Shown here piece by piece: positions 9,718 to 19,987 of a DNA stretch of 64,000 nt. The notes beneath the pieces were generated by a model. The model made no database searches. It saw only the letters and a program-made list of their open reading frames with translations, and was not told where the DNA came from. Position 1 is the first letter of the stretch. The number at the start of each line of letters is the position of its first letter. Position numbers and translations under genes: made by a program. The stretch is from Rhabdophis nuchalis (taxonomy: Eukaryota; Chordata; Lepidosauria; Squamata; Natricidae), in contig CM077647.1 of NCBI GenBank assembly GCA_039707465.1, positions 171,979,663 to 172,043,662 of the forward strand, written 5' to 3'.

Positions 9718-9771
9718 AACATATACATATACATATACATATATATACATACATACATACATACATACATA
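9718..9771 (+). repeat. (ATACAT)n / (CATA)n microsatellite
   Basis: ATACAT hexamers pass into CATA tetramers within the copia 3' region, just before its polypurine tract. Confidence 0.9.
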
Positions 9772-9776
9772 CTCAC

Positions 9777-10190
9777 AGAGGAGAATGTTAAGAATGTAAT
9801 CCTAGTGTTGGGTCGGCAATATATATATAAGCCATGATTGGAATTTGTATCTGTAGCTTTAACTGCTACCGTGAGATGTGATAGGCTGCTGTATCCTCAA
9901 TCAGCCATAAGAGGGAGCCAGAATCACTGATGATGGCTCTGTATGTCAGTTACTGATCAGCAAGAAAGGAGAATCGTGAGTTGAGCAACTGTAAGCCAAC
10001 ATTTGAATAATAGACTGTGTATATGATTCAGGACTACTTATCAGTTGTTTGTGAAGAAGTGTATCTTACTTTATTTTTCCAACACAAATAAAGTCTACTT
10101 GTTTTACCATCAGTGTCTGTGGCTGATAGTGTAGATACCTAGCAACATATCTCTTGCTATATTCCGTTGCACATTTTCGGTCTCCTAACA
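9777..10190 (+). mobile_element. Ty1/copia polypurine tract and LTR
   Basis: A purine tract AGAGGAGAA (9777-9785) precedes an LTR-like unit of 405 bp starting TGTTAAGAATG (9786) and ending CTCCTAACA (10190). Its short inverted ends are TGTTA/TAACA. Inside are a TATA-like ATATATATAAG near 9820 and AATAAAG at 10087, in the order expected for a promoter and poly(A) signal. The copia RNase H remnant lies upstream on the same strand, so this should be the 3' LTR. No 5' LTR is visible in the window. Confidence 0.65.
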
Positions 10191-10519
10191 GAGATGTCAA
10201 CATCCCGATGTTGCCATGGATTTTATCTATTTTGCCTTAACGGACTGAAAATGCTTGACATTCCTGTGGCAGGAAAGGAATCTCAGAACAGCCTGTGACT
10301 GCGCATGCATGCAATTATTTTCAACGCTAATTGGAGAACGTAAATTATGACAAGCAGAGGGGAGGGAACATAAGGGGGTAAAGTGCAGAAGCTATCCAAT
10401 TATTCTCAGATCTGGCTGCAACCGTGGCTCGCCATGACGTTATATTCAATAAACGGACATTGCTTTGAACTTTTACGTGAGGCCATGAATCATTTGAAGT
10501 TTCTCATTGGGAGCTTGAC
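10191..10519. other. No recognisable gene
   Basis: Spacer between the copia LTR and a SINE. I see no clear coding signal. Confidence 0.4.
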
Positions 10520-10775
10520 AGGAGATATCCTTAACAAGTACGATGGCCTAGAGGTGGCACTCTTGCCTCACAATCAGGAGGCTGTGAGTTTGATCCTAGG
10601 TAGAAGCAGTTATTTCTCTCTCTGGGCACGATGAGAATATATCTGCTGAATATAACTCTGCTTTGGTAAGAGGAACGGCATCTGGCCAGTAATCACTCAA
10701 ATCCATTCAGTTGCTCAGACTCCACCTTACAAGGGATTATGGGGTGATTAAAAGATGATGATGATGATGATGATA
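10520..10775 (+). mobile_element. tRNA-derived SINE
   Basis: The head has a box A-like TGGCCTAGAGGTGG (about 10544-10557) and a box B-like GAGTTTGATCCTAGG (about 10586-10600), as in a pol III tRNA promoter. The body ends in GGGATTATGGGGTGATTAAA followed by (GATGAT)n. It is not a functional tRNA: there is no cloverleaf beyond the boxes. Confidence 0.6.
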
Positions 10776-10884
10776 CATATTTTCCTTGTAGGCTACTGCC
10801 ATTGTCAATGCATAATTTTCATTCCAAATTTTATGTATAAAATGTTCTATAGATGACATCTCCCATCAGCGAGACTGGCTAAAA

Positions 10885-11700
10885 TGTACCTGAATTTGTC
10901 ACTGGAATGTTTGAAATGTAGGCAAAACCAACTCAAACTCAACCCGTCCAAGACCGAGTGGCTGTGGTTCCCGGCATCTCGATATAGCCAACTAACTCCA
11001 TCGTTGGCTATCGGGGGTGAGTCATTGGCTCCCGCGGAAAGGGCCCGCAATTTGGGTGTCCTCCTGGACTCACGGCTGTCCTTAGACGACCATGTGACGG
11101 CCGTGGCCGGGGGGGGGGCTTCTATCAGGCCTACCTGATACACCAGTTGCGCCCCTTTCTAGATCGAGATGTCCTACGCACAGTCACTCAAGCCCTCGTT
11201 ATTTCCTGCCTAGACTACTGCAACATCCTCTACATGGGGCTCCCCCTGAGGTGCACCCGGAGGCTCCAGCTAGTGCAGAACGCAGCCACGCGGGGGATTC
11301 TGGGAGTCTCTCGATATTCCCACGTAACACCTCTCCTGCGTGAGCTGCACTGGCTGCCTGTGGTCTTCTGGGTATGCTTCAAGGTTGTAGTTACCATCTT
11401 CAAAGCGCTCCATGGCTCGGGTCCTGGTTACTTGAGAGACCGCCTCCTACCACATTCCTCCCTTCGACCTGTCCACTCCCACAAAGTTGGCCTTCTCAGG
11501 GTGCCGTCAGCCAGTCAATGCCGACTGGCGACCCCTAGGGGGAGAGCCTTCTCTGTGGCGGGTCCGACACTCTGGAACGACCTCCCCCCCCGATATCCGT
11601 ACCATCACGGACCTACGACTCTTCCGTCGGATGGTAAAAGCTCATTTCTTTCATCTAGCCAGCCTGACATAGACTAGGGACTTTTAATTCGTTATTTATG
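10885..11700 (+). mobile_element. L2-clade LINE, RT C-terminal half and 3' UTR
   Basis: Frames read KLNPSKTEWLWFPASR, LAIGGESL, ARNLGVLLDSRLSLDDHV, then LVISCLDYCNILYMGLPLR and VAGPTLWNDLPP. This is the L2 ORF2 region after the catalytic motif. A G-run at 11108-11116 breaks the frame between the two parts. Confidence 0.88.
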
Positions 11701-11734
11701 TTTTTAACTATTTATTCAATTTTAGCACAGTCCT

Positions 11735-11885
11735 ATATCACTACATTTATTTATTTATTTTATTTATTTGACTTATATACCGCCCTTCTCCCTCTCGGGA
11801 CTTAGGGCGGTAAACAGCCATAATAAAAGAGGAAATACAAAAGTTAAATAACAAATTAGTAAATATTAAATGGCTTGAAGAAATG
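11735..11885 (-). mobile_element. L2-clade LINE 3' UTR fragment
   Basis: TATATACCGCCCTTCTCCCTCTCGGGACTTAGGGCGG is the reverse of the L2 3' end. It lies tail-to-tail with the preceding plus-strand copy, after a (TTTA)n stretch. Confidence 0.8.
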
Positions 11886-12051
11886 GCTTAAATAGCAAAT
11901 AGATATGAAACCAGAGTTATTTCTATTGGGAATACCTACAATATGCAATATGACAAAAAACACAACATTTAATTATACATCATAATGGCAGTGAGAATAA
12001 TGTATGCACAAAATTGAAAGAATAGTAATATACCATTAGAGGGGAATGTAC
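11886..12051. other. No recognisable feature
   Basis: AT-rich spacer between an L2 tail and a MITE end. Confidence 0.35.
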
Positions 12052-13078
12052 TGTATTTTTCGGAGTATAAGACGCACCTTTTTCCCTCAAAAAAAGATGC
12101 TGAAAATCTGGGTACACTGAATACAACATCTTTTAGTTTAGTTTAGTTTAGTTTTAGTTTCAGTTTCGTTTCGTTTCGTTTCGTTATATTTTTATACTGC
12201 CCTACTCCCGAAGGACTCAGGGCAGTGTACAGCCAAAATAAAACACAGATATACAAAAGTTAAAACAATTTAAAAACATATTAAATATTTTGGCCCATAA
12301 TAAAGTTACAAACCCAATTAAAATGAATACAATTTGTATTTACCCCGGCCTGGCTTGTTGAAAAAGAAAAGTTTTAAGAGCATGGCGGAAGGTGCATAGG
12401 TCAGGGATAGTTCTTAATTCCGGGGGCAAGTCGTTCCAGAGGACTGGTGCTCCCACGGAGAAGGCTCTCCTCCTGGGCGTCGCCAGTCGACATTGTTTAG
12501 CCGACGGCACCTTGAGGAGACCCTCTCTATGGGAGCATACTGGCCGGTGGGAGGCTCTCGGTGGCAGAAGCCGATCTCGTAGGTACCCAGGTCCTAAGCC
12601 ATGGAGTGCTTTAAAAATGGTAACCAACACCTTTTGCCTCCCGAAACCTTGCCCTCCACCAAAATGGCCGTGCATAGCTTTTAGGAGGCTTTCGGAGAGC
12701 TCCTGGGGACTGGGGAGGACAGAAATGAACAAAAAGACCCTTTTTTGCTCAATTCTGCCCCTCCCCCAGCCTCCAGGAGCCCTTTATAAGCCTCTTAAAG
12801 GCTATCCAGGCCCCCCTTTTTTATTACTAAAAACGGGCCAGTTTTTGCAAAGAAATGGGCGAGCTTTTGCTTGTTTTTGCCCCCTCCCTATCCCCAAGGA
12901 GGACTCTACAAGCCTCCTAAAGGCTATTCATGCCCTTTTTTTGAAAAGTAAAAACAAAAAAGGCCTGTTTTTTGTTTTTGTTTTTTTTCATTTTTGGGAG
13001 GTTTGCAGCGTGCAAAAACCTTCTTTTTTGGTTTGCATCTTCAAAACCTTGGTGTGTGTTATACTTTGAAAAATATGG
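12052..13078. mobile_element. TIR element (GGAGTATAAGACGCACC ends), interrupted by an L2
   Basis: The left end is TGTATTTTTCGGAGTATAAG. The right end is GGTGTGTGTTATACTTTGAA then AAATATGG. The same ends occur at 30895-31412 and 33677-34204. The body is made of repeated GCCTCCTAAAGGCTAT-type segments. A minus-strand L2 (about 12165-12645) splits this copy. I see no transposase, so it is non-autonomous. Confidence 0.6.
12165..12645 (-). mobile_element. L2-clade LINE 3' fragment with (GTTTC)n tail
   Basis: The minus strand gives HGLGPGYLRDRLLPPRASHR, VCSHREGLLKVPSAKQCRLA and FSVGAPVLWNDLPPELRT. The tail is a GTTTA/GTTTC pentamer run at 12130-12185. It inserted into the TIR element around it. 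Confidence 0.88.
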
Positions 13079-13082
13079 TAAT

Positions 13083-13335
13083 AATGAAATTGTTAGAGTG
13101 TTTAGAGATGGACAAACTCACAAAAGAAATAAAAGAAAAGGAGGAAACCGACTTATACAAAGTTGAAAATGATTGAATGTTTCTACTTGTTTTTTATGTT
13201 GAAAATAAAAATTTATACAACAAAAAAGAAAAGAAAAGAAAAGGAAGGAACAGAATATTGTATGGTATGGAACGAGTGGTGCAAAAGGCTAGAGGACAGG
13301 TTTAAAGCTTCAGGAAAGACTAAATGAAGAAGACA
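13083..13335 (+). mobile_element. L1 LINE 3' end fragments
   Basis: CLEMDKLTKEIKEKEETDLY (from about 13098) matches the end of L1 ORF2 and parallels EMDKMTIELKEREESGFY at 32.8 kb. An A-rich tail with AAAAG units follows at 13200-13245, and then a second L1-like tail segment (13250-13335). Confidence 0.6.
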
Positions 13336-13490
13336 CAGGAGCTAGAAAATAGCCATGTATAGGTAGAGAGGAACAAACATGTATAAATGGAAATGGTACA
13401 TAATGAAGGATTGTAAATTAAGGAATGTATATAATAGTATCATGTGTATAGACAAAGAGAAGCTGGAATAAGGGGGTGAAGTGCATTTAC

Positions 13491-14440
13491 AATACAATAC
13501 AATACCATAGCAGAGTTGGAAGGGACCTTGTAGGTCTTCTAGTCCAACCCCCTGCGTGGGCAGGAACCTTATACCATTTCAGACAAATGGCTATCTAACA
13601 TCTTCTTAAAGACTTCCAGGGTTGGGGCATTCACAACTTCTGGAGGCAAGCTGTTCCAGAGGTTAATTGTTCTAACTGTCAGGAAATTTCTCCTTAATTC
13701 TAAGTTGCTTCTCTCCTTGATTAGTTTCCACCCATTGCTTCTTGTCCTGCCCCCAGGTGCCTTGGAGAATAGTTTGACTCCCTCTTCTTTGTGGCACCCT
13801 CTGAGATATCGGAACACTGCTATCATGTCTCCCCTGGTCCTTCTCTTCATCAAACTAGACATACCCAGTTCCTGCAACCGTTCTTCATATGTTTTAGCCT
13901 CCAGTCCCCTAATCATCTTGGTTGCTCTTCTCTGCACTCTTTCCAGAGTCTCCACGTCTTTTCTACATCGTGGCGACCAAAACTGTATGCAGTATTCCAA
14001 GTGTGGCCTTACCAAGGCACTATACAGTGGCATTAACACTTCATGTGATCTAGATTCTATCCTTCTGTTTATGCAGCCTAGAACTGTGTTGGCTTTTTTG
14101 GCAGCTGCTGCACACTGCTGGCTCATATTTAAATGGTTGTCTACTAGGATTCCAAGATCCCTCTCACAGTTGCTACTATTGAGCAAGGTACCACCTATAC
14201 TATACCTGTGCATTTTGTTTTTCTTGCCTAAATGTAGAACCTTCCTTTTTTCACAATTGAATTTCATTTTATTAGATAGTGCCCAATGTTCAAGTTTGTC
14301 AAGATCCTTCTGTATCTTAAGCCTATCTTCTGGAGTGTTGGCTATTCCTGCCAGCTTGGTGTCATCTGCAAATTTGATGAGTTCCCCATTTATCCCCTCA
14401 TCCAAATCATTGATGAAGATGTTGAAGAGTACAGTGATGT
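13491..14440 (-). mobile_element. CR1 LINE, RT C-terminal half and 3' end
   Basis: A long minus-strand frame reads LFNIFINDLDEGINGELIKF, ADDTKLAGIANTPEDRL, NMSQQCAAAAKKANTVLGC, LVRPHLEYCIQFWSP and RRATKMIRGLEAKTYEERLQ. It contains the RT FADD box (ADDTKLAG) and everything downstream. The tail is (TACAA)n at 13491-13505. It is truncated upstream of ADD at about 14430. The frame is uninterrupted, so the copy is fairly young. Confidence 0.93.
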
Positions 14441-14659
14441 ACTCTACAGTGATCATTGATGAAGATGTTGAAGATTTACAATGGATGTATACTGAGGTGG
14501 AAATGTTGTACAGAAGGAAATTGCAAAAAACATTTTTTGGGTCTTTAAAAAAAAACTGTTTAATAAAAAAATATTTAAAAAAAAGATCATGATGATGATG
14601 ATGAAACAAAACACCTGATAATCCCCAACAAAATAAATCGCAATGCATTGAGAATATAC

Positions 14660-14830
14660 AAACAATGTTTTAGTCTGGCTTTGGGTTTGACATCTACGGA
14701 GGAAGCAGACAGAGAAGGCATGATAGATATTTCTTGCAATTCACAGTAGATTTCTTTGCTTCTTGAGAGGTCCCTGTGGGATCTTTACAGTTAATTTCAA
14801 ATATGTGCTTCCAAATAGTAACTAGGTTCA
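14660..14830 (-). repeat. Unidentified repeat, related to 3290-3535
   Basis: It aligns with the 3.4 kb block over roughly 110 bp (see that entry) but is broken by stop codons. The shared orientation and the absence of a longer common unit suggest fragments of an unknown dispersed element. Confidence 0.45.
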
Positions 14831-15074
14831 TTGTCTATACGAGGGGGATTCCATGTTCATTGCCCGGAATAAATATAGAAGAAGGCAGCAAAACTGCACA
14901 GTGGATACATCCTTGAGCCAAGAAGACAAGGCATCACCCACAAAGCACTGAGAACAGAGAAAGTTATGCTTCTCAAACACTGAATCAAGGGGTAATGTTA
15001 GGGTGAGATAATGGAACAGAGAAATCATGATCATTTTCTAAATATGTTGTATTTATGGAGATTCTCAGTCATAG

Positions 15075-15195
15075 AATAGAATGGAATGGAGTGAGTAGAG
15101 TAGGGTAGAATAGAATAGAATAGAATAGAATGGAAAATAGAGAATAGAATAGTATAGAGTAGAGTAGAACAGAACAGAACAGAACAGAATAGAAT
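15075..15195 (+). repeat. Pentamer array (AATAG / GAGTA / GAACA)
   Basis: Imperfect 5-bp repeats: TAGAA, GAGTA, then AACAG. They lie directly at the 3' tail of a minus-strand CR1 terminus, which suggests tail-seeded microsatellite growth. Confidence 0.9.
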
Positions 15196-15290
15196 AACAG
15201 AGTTGGAAGAGACCTTAGAGGTCTTCTAATCCAACCGCCTGCCTAGGCAGGAAACCCTACACCACTTCAGACAAATGGATAATTTGATAA
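15196..15290 (-). mobile_element. CR1 LINE 3' terminus
   Basis: AACAGAGTTGGAAGAGACCTTAGAGGTCTTCTAATCC and CCACTTCAGACAAATGGATA form a CR1 tail of about 95 bp. It is severely 5'-truncated. Confidence 0.85.
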
Positions 15291-15356
15291 GACTTGGTTT
15301 CAATTAACCAACAAATTCTACCTATTGACAACATTTTCTAGCCTTGGATGTCATGT

Positions 15357-15465
15357 TAGAATAGAGTAGAATAAAGTAGTGTAGCATAGGGTCAAGTTGA
15401 GTAGAGTAGAGTAGAGTAGAGTAGAGTAGAATAGAATAGAATAGAATAGAATAGAATAGAATAAT
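15357..15465 (+). repeat. Pentamer array (GAGTA)n then (AATAG)n
   Basis: Imperfect GTAGA/AATAG units over about 100 bp, with no LINE body clearly attached. Confidence 0.9.
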
Positions 15466-15599
15466 ATTAAACTGAAGTTTTACTACACAGTTATATTTGT
15501 GTTTCTCGTGTGTGAAGTCAAACATAGAACATGTTATTTCTTAAACAAAGAACTTCTAAAGATGAATTCTTGGGTGGGAACCCATCTCCTCATATCCCA

Positions 15600-15925
15600 G
15601 AGTAAAAGAGTTCAAAGGCACCATGGAGGTCTTCTTGTCCAACCCCCTGCCTAGGCAAGAAACCAACCACTTCAAACAAATGGTGATCCAACATCTTCTT
15701 AAAGACTTGCAGTGTTGGGGCATTCACAACTTCTGAAGGCAAGTTGTTTCACTGATTAATTGTTCTAACTGTCAGGAAATTTCTCCTCAGGTTTAAGTTG
15801 CGTCTTCCTTGATTAGTTTCCACCCGTTGCTTCTTGTTCTATCCTCAGATGCTTTGGAGAATAGTTTAACTCCCTCTCCTTTGTGGCAACTGCTGAGATA
15901 TTGGAATATATCATCCAAGAGATGC
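15600..15925 (-). mobile_element. CR1 LINE 3' fragment
   Basis: GGTCTTCTTGTCCAACCCCC and ACTTCAAACAAATGG, then a minus-strand ORF2 C-terminus, form a worn CR1 end. It is bounded on the right by a foldback-element piece (15930-16000, TCATGGTTGTCCCAAAAGTG). Confidence 0.8.
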
Positions 15926-16004
15926 TGGAGATATCATCCAAGTCATGGTTGTCCCAAAAGTGCTTTTTCAGAGAAAAAAAAAGAAACTTTGTTAATCAGG
16001 TACT

Positions 16005-16118
16005 ACAATACAATACAATACAATACCATAGCAGAGTTGGAAGGGGCCTTGTTCTAGTCCAACCCCCTGCGTGGGCAGGAACCTTATACCATTTCAGACA
16101 AATGGCTATCCAACAAGT
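16005..16118 (-). mobile_element. CR1 LINE 3' terminus with (TACAA)n tail
   Basis: ACAATACAATACAATACC, then GCAGAGTTGGAAGGGGCC and CATTTCAGACAAATGGCTAT. It is the same subfamily as the copy at 13.5 kb. Confidence 0.88.
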
Positions 16119-16555
16119 CTAATTGCCTCTTCAGAAACACCTTTGGGACACCTTGAATAAGTTTTATGTAGATTGTTAAGTGGTAAAAATACTGCCTGGC
16201 AAAAATAAGCTAGCGAATACAAATTTGATAGATATTGTTGTTTAGCCTCTGATTTGTATTGCTCGTTGTACTATTAATCTAGAATATTGAATTTGCCAAT
16301 GTGAATCTGAGGGTGAATACCACAAAGATCTTGAAAAAAAAAATTGTGAATCATTCTTAGCACAGTTTGCAAGGGGTGAGTATTTTTGCAATATTTTTTT
16401 TTAAAAGGTTCCGTTCCCAAGAGTGGTTAGCTGTAATATTTACTCTATGAAACTAAGAAATGGTTTGCAGAGTTCAAAAGTGGTAGATTCAGTTGGCTAA
16501 TTTCTAATGTCTAATGTATGGGTCTGGTTTAGAAGCAAACACAAATTAAATCCAA
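16119..16555. other. No gene; one foldback-element fragment
   Basis: TCTTCAGAAACACCTTTGGG (about 16128-16147) matches one arm of the inverted-repeat element at 36540-36795. The rest has no recognisable content. Confidence 0.35.
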
Positions 16556-16965
16556 GTTCATAGAACATAGAATAATAGAGTTGGGGGGTCTTGTAGTCCA
16601 ACCCCCCCCCCCAATCAAACAGGAGACCCTGTACCATTTCAGATCAATGGTTGTCCTCCAGTGATGAAGCATCTACAACCTCTGAAGCTGTTCCACTGGT
16701 TGATTGTTCTCACTGTCTGGAAATTTCTCCTTAGTTTTAGGTTGTTTTGTCCCTGATTAAGTTCAACCCATTGCTTCACATCTTGCTTTTGGGTGCTTTG
16801 GAGAATGGTTTGACTCCTTCGTCTTTGTAGGAGCCTCACAAATATTGGAACGCTGCTATCATGTCTTCCCTAGTTCTTCTTTTCATTAGAATAGACATAT
16901 CCAATCCCTGTAACTCTTCTTCATATGTTTTATCCTCCAGTCCCCCTAATCATTCTTGTTCCAAT
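16556..16965 (-). mobile_element. CR1 LINE 3' fragment, degraded
   Basis: ATAGAGTTGGGGGGTCTTGTAGTCC and the minus-strand LKLRRNFQTVRTINQWNS identify CR1. Many indels, and a C-run at 16605-16613, mark an older copy. Confidence 0.8.
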
Positions 16966-17119
16966 AATTCATTTGGAAATTCACCGCAGAACTCAGTAGC
17001 ATTTGGTCCACATAATGTTAGCTTTAATCATAGTTTTGAAATTCGCCAGAATTAGTGATGTTCATCTGTCATAATCCATGATTTGTAACTCATAAATACC
17101 AACAAATTGCAGTATGATT

Positions 17120-17565
17120 AGCTGCAAGGCCTCTTGTTATTATGGCCTGGAGATTAAAACATGGGGAGAATGGCTGCAGGATTTGGGTTTGGCTAGTCTA
17201 AAGAAAAGAATTAGGGGGAACTGTGACCTGATTGTGATATTTGAAGGGCTGCCACAAAGAAGAGGGGTCACATTATTCTTCAATGCACAAGAAGGCAGGA
17301 CAAGAAACAATGGTTGAAACTAATCAAAGACAGAAGCAACCTGGAATTAAGGAGAAACTTCATAGCAGTGAGGACAATTAACCAGTGGAACAGCTGGCCT
17401 CCAGAAATCGTGGGTGCTCCATCACTGGATGTTTTTAAGAAGAATCTAGACAGTCACTCATTTAAATTGGTGTTGGTTCTGCTGATTGGGCAGGGGGCTG
17501 GACTTGATGACCTCCAAGGTCCCTTCCAACTTCTTTTCTATTCTATTCTATTCTATCCTGACCTA
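17120..17565 (+). mobile_element. CR1 LINE 3' fragment
   Basis: The plus strand gives LEIKTWGEWLQDLGLASLKK, then RSNLELRRNFIAVRTINQWN and WPPEIVGAPSLDVFKKNLDS. It ends in CTCCAAGGTCCCTTCCAAC and a (TATTC)n tail at 17535-17562. It has frameshifts and is non-functional. Confidence 0.88.
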
Positions 17566-18131
17566 CTCCCCTCCCCTCCCCTCCCCTCCATTCTTTCATT
17601 CTATGAATTCAGATAGAACATAAGAGCCCAAAGGTATCTTGGTCCAGCATTTTGATGAATCAGATACCACTAGGTTGGTTGACATAAAACCTAGACCCTG
17701 CATTTTTCCTATACCCCTTCCCTGTATGTGCTTCTTGGAAACATGCTGTTACCAACATAGAAAACAACATTTGGGATACAGGAAGATTGCATTGGTCAAT
17801 ACAGTAGGGCCTATTCATTGTGATAAGCATATACAATTGGGTTGGTTTTTTTTTTTACAAACTATTGCAGTGTTCTTTGTGCATGTCCATATGTTTTTTT
17901 TTCTTTTTTGTCTCTGAATCTCATTTTTGCACTGTCCTTCACTTTCCCTATTGAACATTGCAAATCTATGAAGAATGACTAGGAAAGTCATTTGATTTCA
18001 GTGAAGACTGGTAGGAAACACACACACATGTTTTCCTCCTGAAAATCTCTATCTTAAATTGTTTGTTTTTGTCTCCACGATTTATGTGGTGGGCAAATGG
18101 AAATTTGAGATGAAATTGCAAGGTTTGCATT
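17566..18131. other. No recognisable gene
   Basis: Starts with a CCCCT-rich patch (17565-17588). The rest is AT-rich upstream flank of the next OR. Confidence 0.4.
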
Positions 18132-18330
18132 AGAATGGAATGGAAAGGGATGGGATGGGATGGGATGGGATAGAATACAATAGAACAGAACAGAATAGAA
18201 TAGAATAGAAAACAGAGAATAGAATAGTATAGAGTAGAACAGAGTAGAGTAGAGTAGAGTAGAGTAGAGTAGAATTCCTCATTGGCTAAATGTGATTGGA
18301 CATAATGAGAATTGCAAAATTCTGTGTATG
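18132..18330 (+). repeat. Pentamer array (GGGAT, AATAG, GAGTA) and LINE-tail remnant
   Basis: 5-bp units fill 18132-18275. They are followed by ATTCCTCATTGGCTAAATGTGATTGGACA, which resembles a common squamate LINE 3' end that carries AATAG tails. The array probably arose from that tail. Confidence 0.75.
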
Positions 18331-18357
18331 ACCAGGTGTAGTGAGCATCTGTTGTAA

Positions 18358-18372
18358 ACTTTGTACTTGCAG
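18358..18372 (+). promoter_or_regulatory. Candidate 3' splice site before the OR coding exon
   Basis: CTTTGTACTTGCAG ends at 18372, 34 bp before the OR ATG. It is a plausible acceptor joining a noncoding 5' exon to the coding exon. Confidence 0.35.
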
Positions 18373-18406
18373 ATGCTATTCTTAAGAACCATAAGAAAAA
18401 AATCAA

Positions 18407-19435
18407 ATGGAGAACCAAAGCACGTCTGGATTCATCCTCCTGGGTTTCTCCATTGGGCGCCCATCAGAGCTCCTACTTGCCTTCCTCTTCTTCGTCATTT
18501 ACGTTGGAGCCTTGGGAGGCAATTCCATCATCCTCTGCATTGTATTGTCAGATAGCCGCCTGCGTACTCCAATGTACTTCTTCCTTGGCAATTTCTCCAT
18601 ACTTGACATCTTCTTCACCTCTGTCACCAGTCCTCAATTGCTCTGGAACCTCCTCTCTGGTGACAAGTCTATCTCTTTCGCTGGTTGCATGACACAAACT
18701 TATTTCTATTTCTTCCTAGGGACAGTAGAGTTTCTTCTGTTGACCTCCATGTCATATGACCGTTATGCTGCCATATGCAACCCATTGCGATATCATGCCA
18801 TCATGAGCAGCCAGGTCTGCATCCAGATGGTATTGGGTTGCTGGTTGGGTGGATTCTTCTCTGTTCTTATTCCCATCATCATGATTAGCAGGCTATCCTA
18901 CTGCAAGTCTAACTTCATCAACCATTTTTTTTGTGATAGTGGCCCCCTGCTAAATCTTTCCTGCAGTGACACCCGTCTCATAGAGTTGATGGACTTTGTG
19001 CTGTCATCTGTTGTGATCCTCTGCTCTTCAGTCTTAACAATGGTTTCTTACCTATGTATCATCTCAGCCATAATGCGTATCTCCACTACTACAGGTCGGG
19101 CAAAAGTCTTCAATACTTGTGCTACCCACCTGACCATGATCTCCATCTCCTCTGGTGTCAGCATCTTTATGTATGTCACACCATCCCAAAAGGAGACTCT
19201 TGATGTCCGGAAGATCCCTGCCCTTCTCACCACAATTGTCTGTCCATTTCTGAACCCTTTTGTCTTCACCCTGAAAAATGATCTGGTCAAACAAGTAATA
19301 AGAGACATGATGAAAAAAACACAAAATTCACAGCTGATACATTTTGGGGAGTGTGTGAAAAGAAGGGCCAGAATAACTAGGGAGATCATAAATAAATGTA
19401 AAAACAGAGCCCAGGAAAGGAAAAACTCTTCGTGA
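18407..19435 (+). CDS. Class II olfactory receptor with long C-tail
   Basis: A 342-residue single-exon receptor. Landmarks: NQS glycosylation site at residue 3; GN in TM1 (38-39); PMYFFL (55-60); EL1 cysteine 94; MSYDRYAAIC with DRY at 118-120; YCKSNFINHFFCD in EL2; SY at 214-215; KVFNTCATH entering TM6; NPFVF (283-287) in TM7. Two departures: NPxxY carries Phe for Tyr, and the cytoplasmic tail is about 30 residues longer than usual, with a basic stretch (VKRRARI, KCKNRAQERKN). The tail may be real or may reflect loss of an earlier stop codon. It is on the same strand as the 7.6 kb OR but clearly in a different subfamily. It is predicted to couple to Golf in olfactory cilia. The ligand is unknown. 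Confidence 0.93.
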   Translation: MENQSTSGFILLGFSIGRPSELLLAFLFFVIYVGALGGNSIILCIVLSDSRLRTPMYFFLGNFSILDIFFTSVTSPQLLWNLLSGDKSISFAGCMTQTYFYFFLGTVEFLLLTSMSYDRYAAICNPLRYHAIMSSQVCIQMVLGCWLGGFFSVLIPIIMISRLSYCKSNFINHFFCDSGPLLNLSCSDTRLIELMDFVLSSVVILCSSVLTMVSYLCIISAIMRISTTTGRAKVFNTCATHLTMISISSGVSIFMYVTPSQKETLDVRKIPALLTTIVCPFLNPFVFTLKNDLVKQVIRDMMKKTQNSQLIHFGECVKRRARITREIINKCKNRAQERKNSS

Positions 19436-19515
19436 TTCTTATCAAAAGGAGAGGAAGTGCAATACTGATATGCTTTATCTGGTTGGAAGATAGAAAGTGA
19501 TAGGATGACATAACA

Positions 19516-19723
19516 CAGGGGTCGGCAAACTTAAACACTCAAAGAGCCATTTGGATCCATTTCCCACAGAAAAGAAAACAGAGGGTTAAAAAAGCTCAAT
19601 AAATCACATGGTGGTGGGTGTCACAAATTGGCTGTTGTGAGACATATTTTGAGTGACAGGAAGCCACAGCAGAGGGATGAAAGAGCCACATGCGGCTCCA
19701 GAGCTGTGGTTTGCTGACCCCTG
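19516..19723. mobile_element. hAT-like MITE (CAGGGGTCGGCAAAC ends)
   Basis: Ends CAGGGGTCGGCAAAC and GTTTGCTGACCCCTG are inverted repeats with one mismatch. The body includes AAAGAGCCACATGCGGCTCC. At 208 bp it is non-coding. An 8-bp duplication is not clear. Confidence 0.75.
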
Positions 19724-19987
19724 AAAACACAATGCCAACTTTTCCCAATATCCTTGCTTCTCTTTGGTGTCTTAGAACCTCCTAAATTATTGTGTCATCT
19801 GAATCCATAGCAGTTGTTAAGACTTCGTGTGTATTGAGTTTGAGGTTCCTGAAGTGAAGGAGGCTATCTCTATGCATTTGATTTCATCTCCTATATACAC
19901 AAAGGCATACACGTAGACCCACATAGAAGACTTCCTTGCACCAGATGGCTTGAACTGCGGGAGCAAGTACCTTTGAGCTCACTGAAT
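19724..19987. other. No recognisable feature
   Basis: Spacer between a MITE and the L1 insertion. I see no coding signal. Confidence 0.35.

Noticed and set aside
10540..10605. tRNA gene
   Set aside because: Box A and B-like sequences are present, but no cloverleaf or CCA-proximal stem is visible and a SINE body follows.
13705..14592. 295-codon plus-strand frame
   Set aside because: It is the antisense shadow of the CR1 ORF2 on the minus strand. The same happens at 41036-41845.
19508..19731. 8-bp target duplication of the 19.5 kb MITE
   Set aside because: ACATAACA and AAAACACA agree at too few positions to claim.
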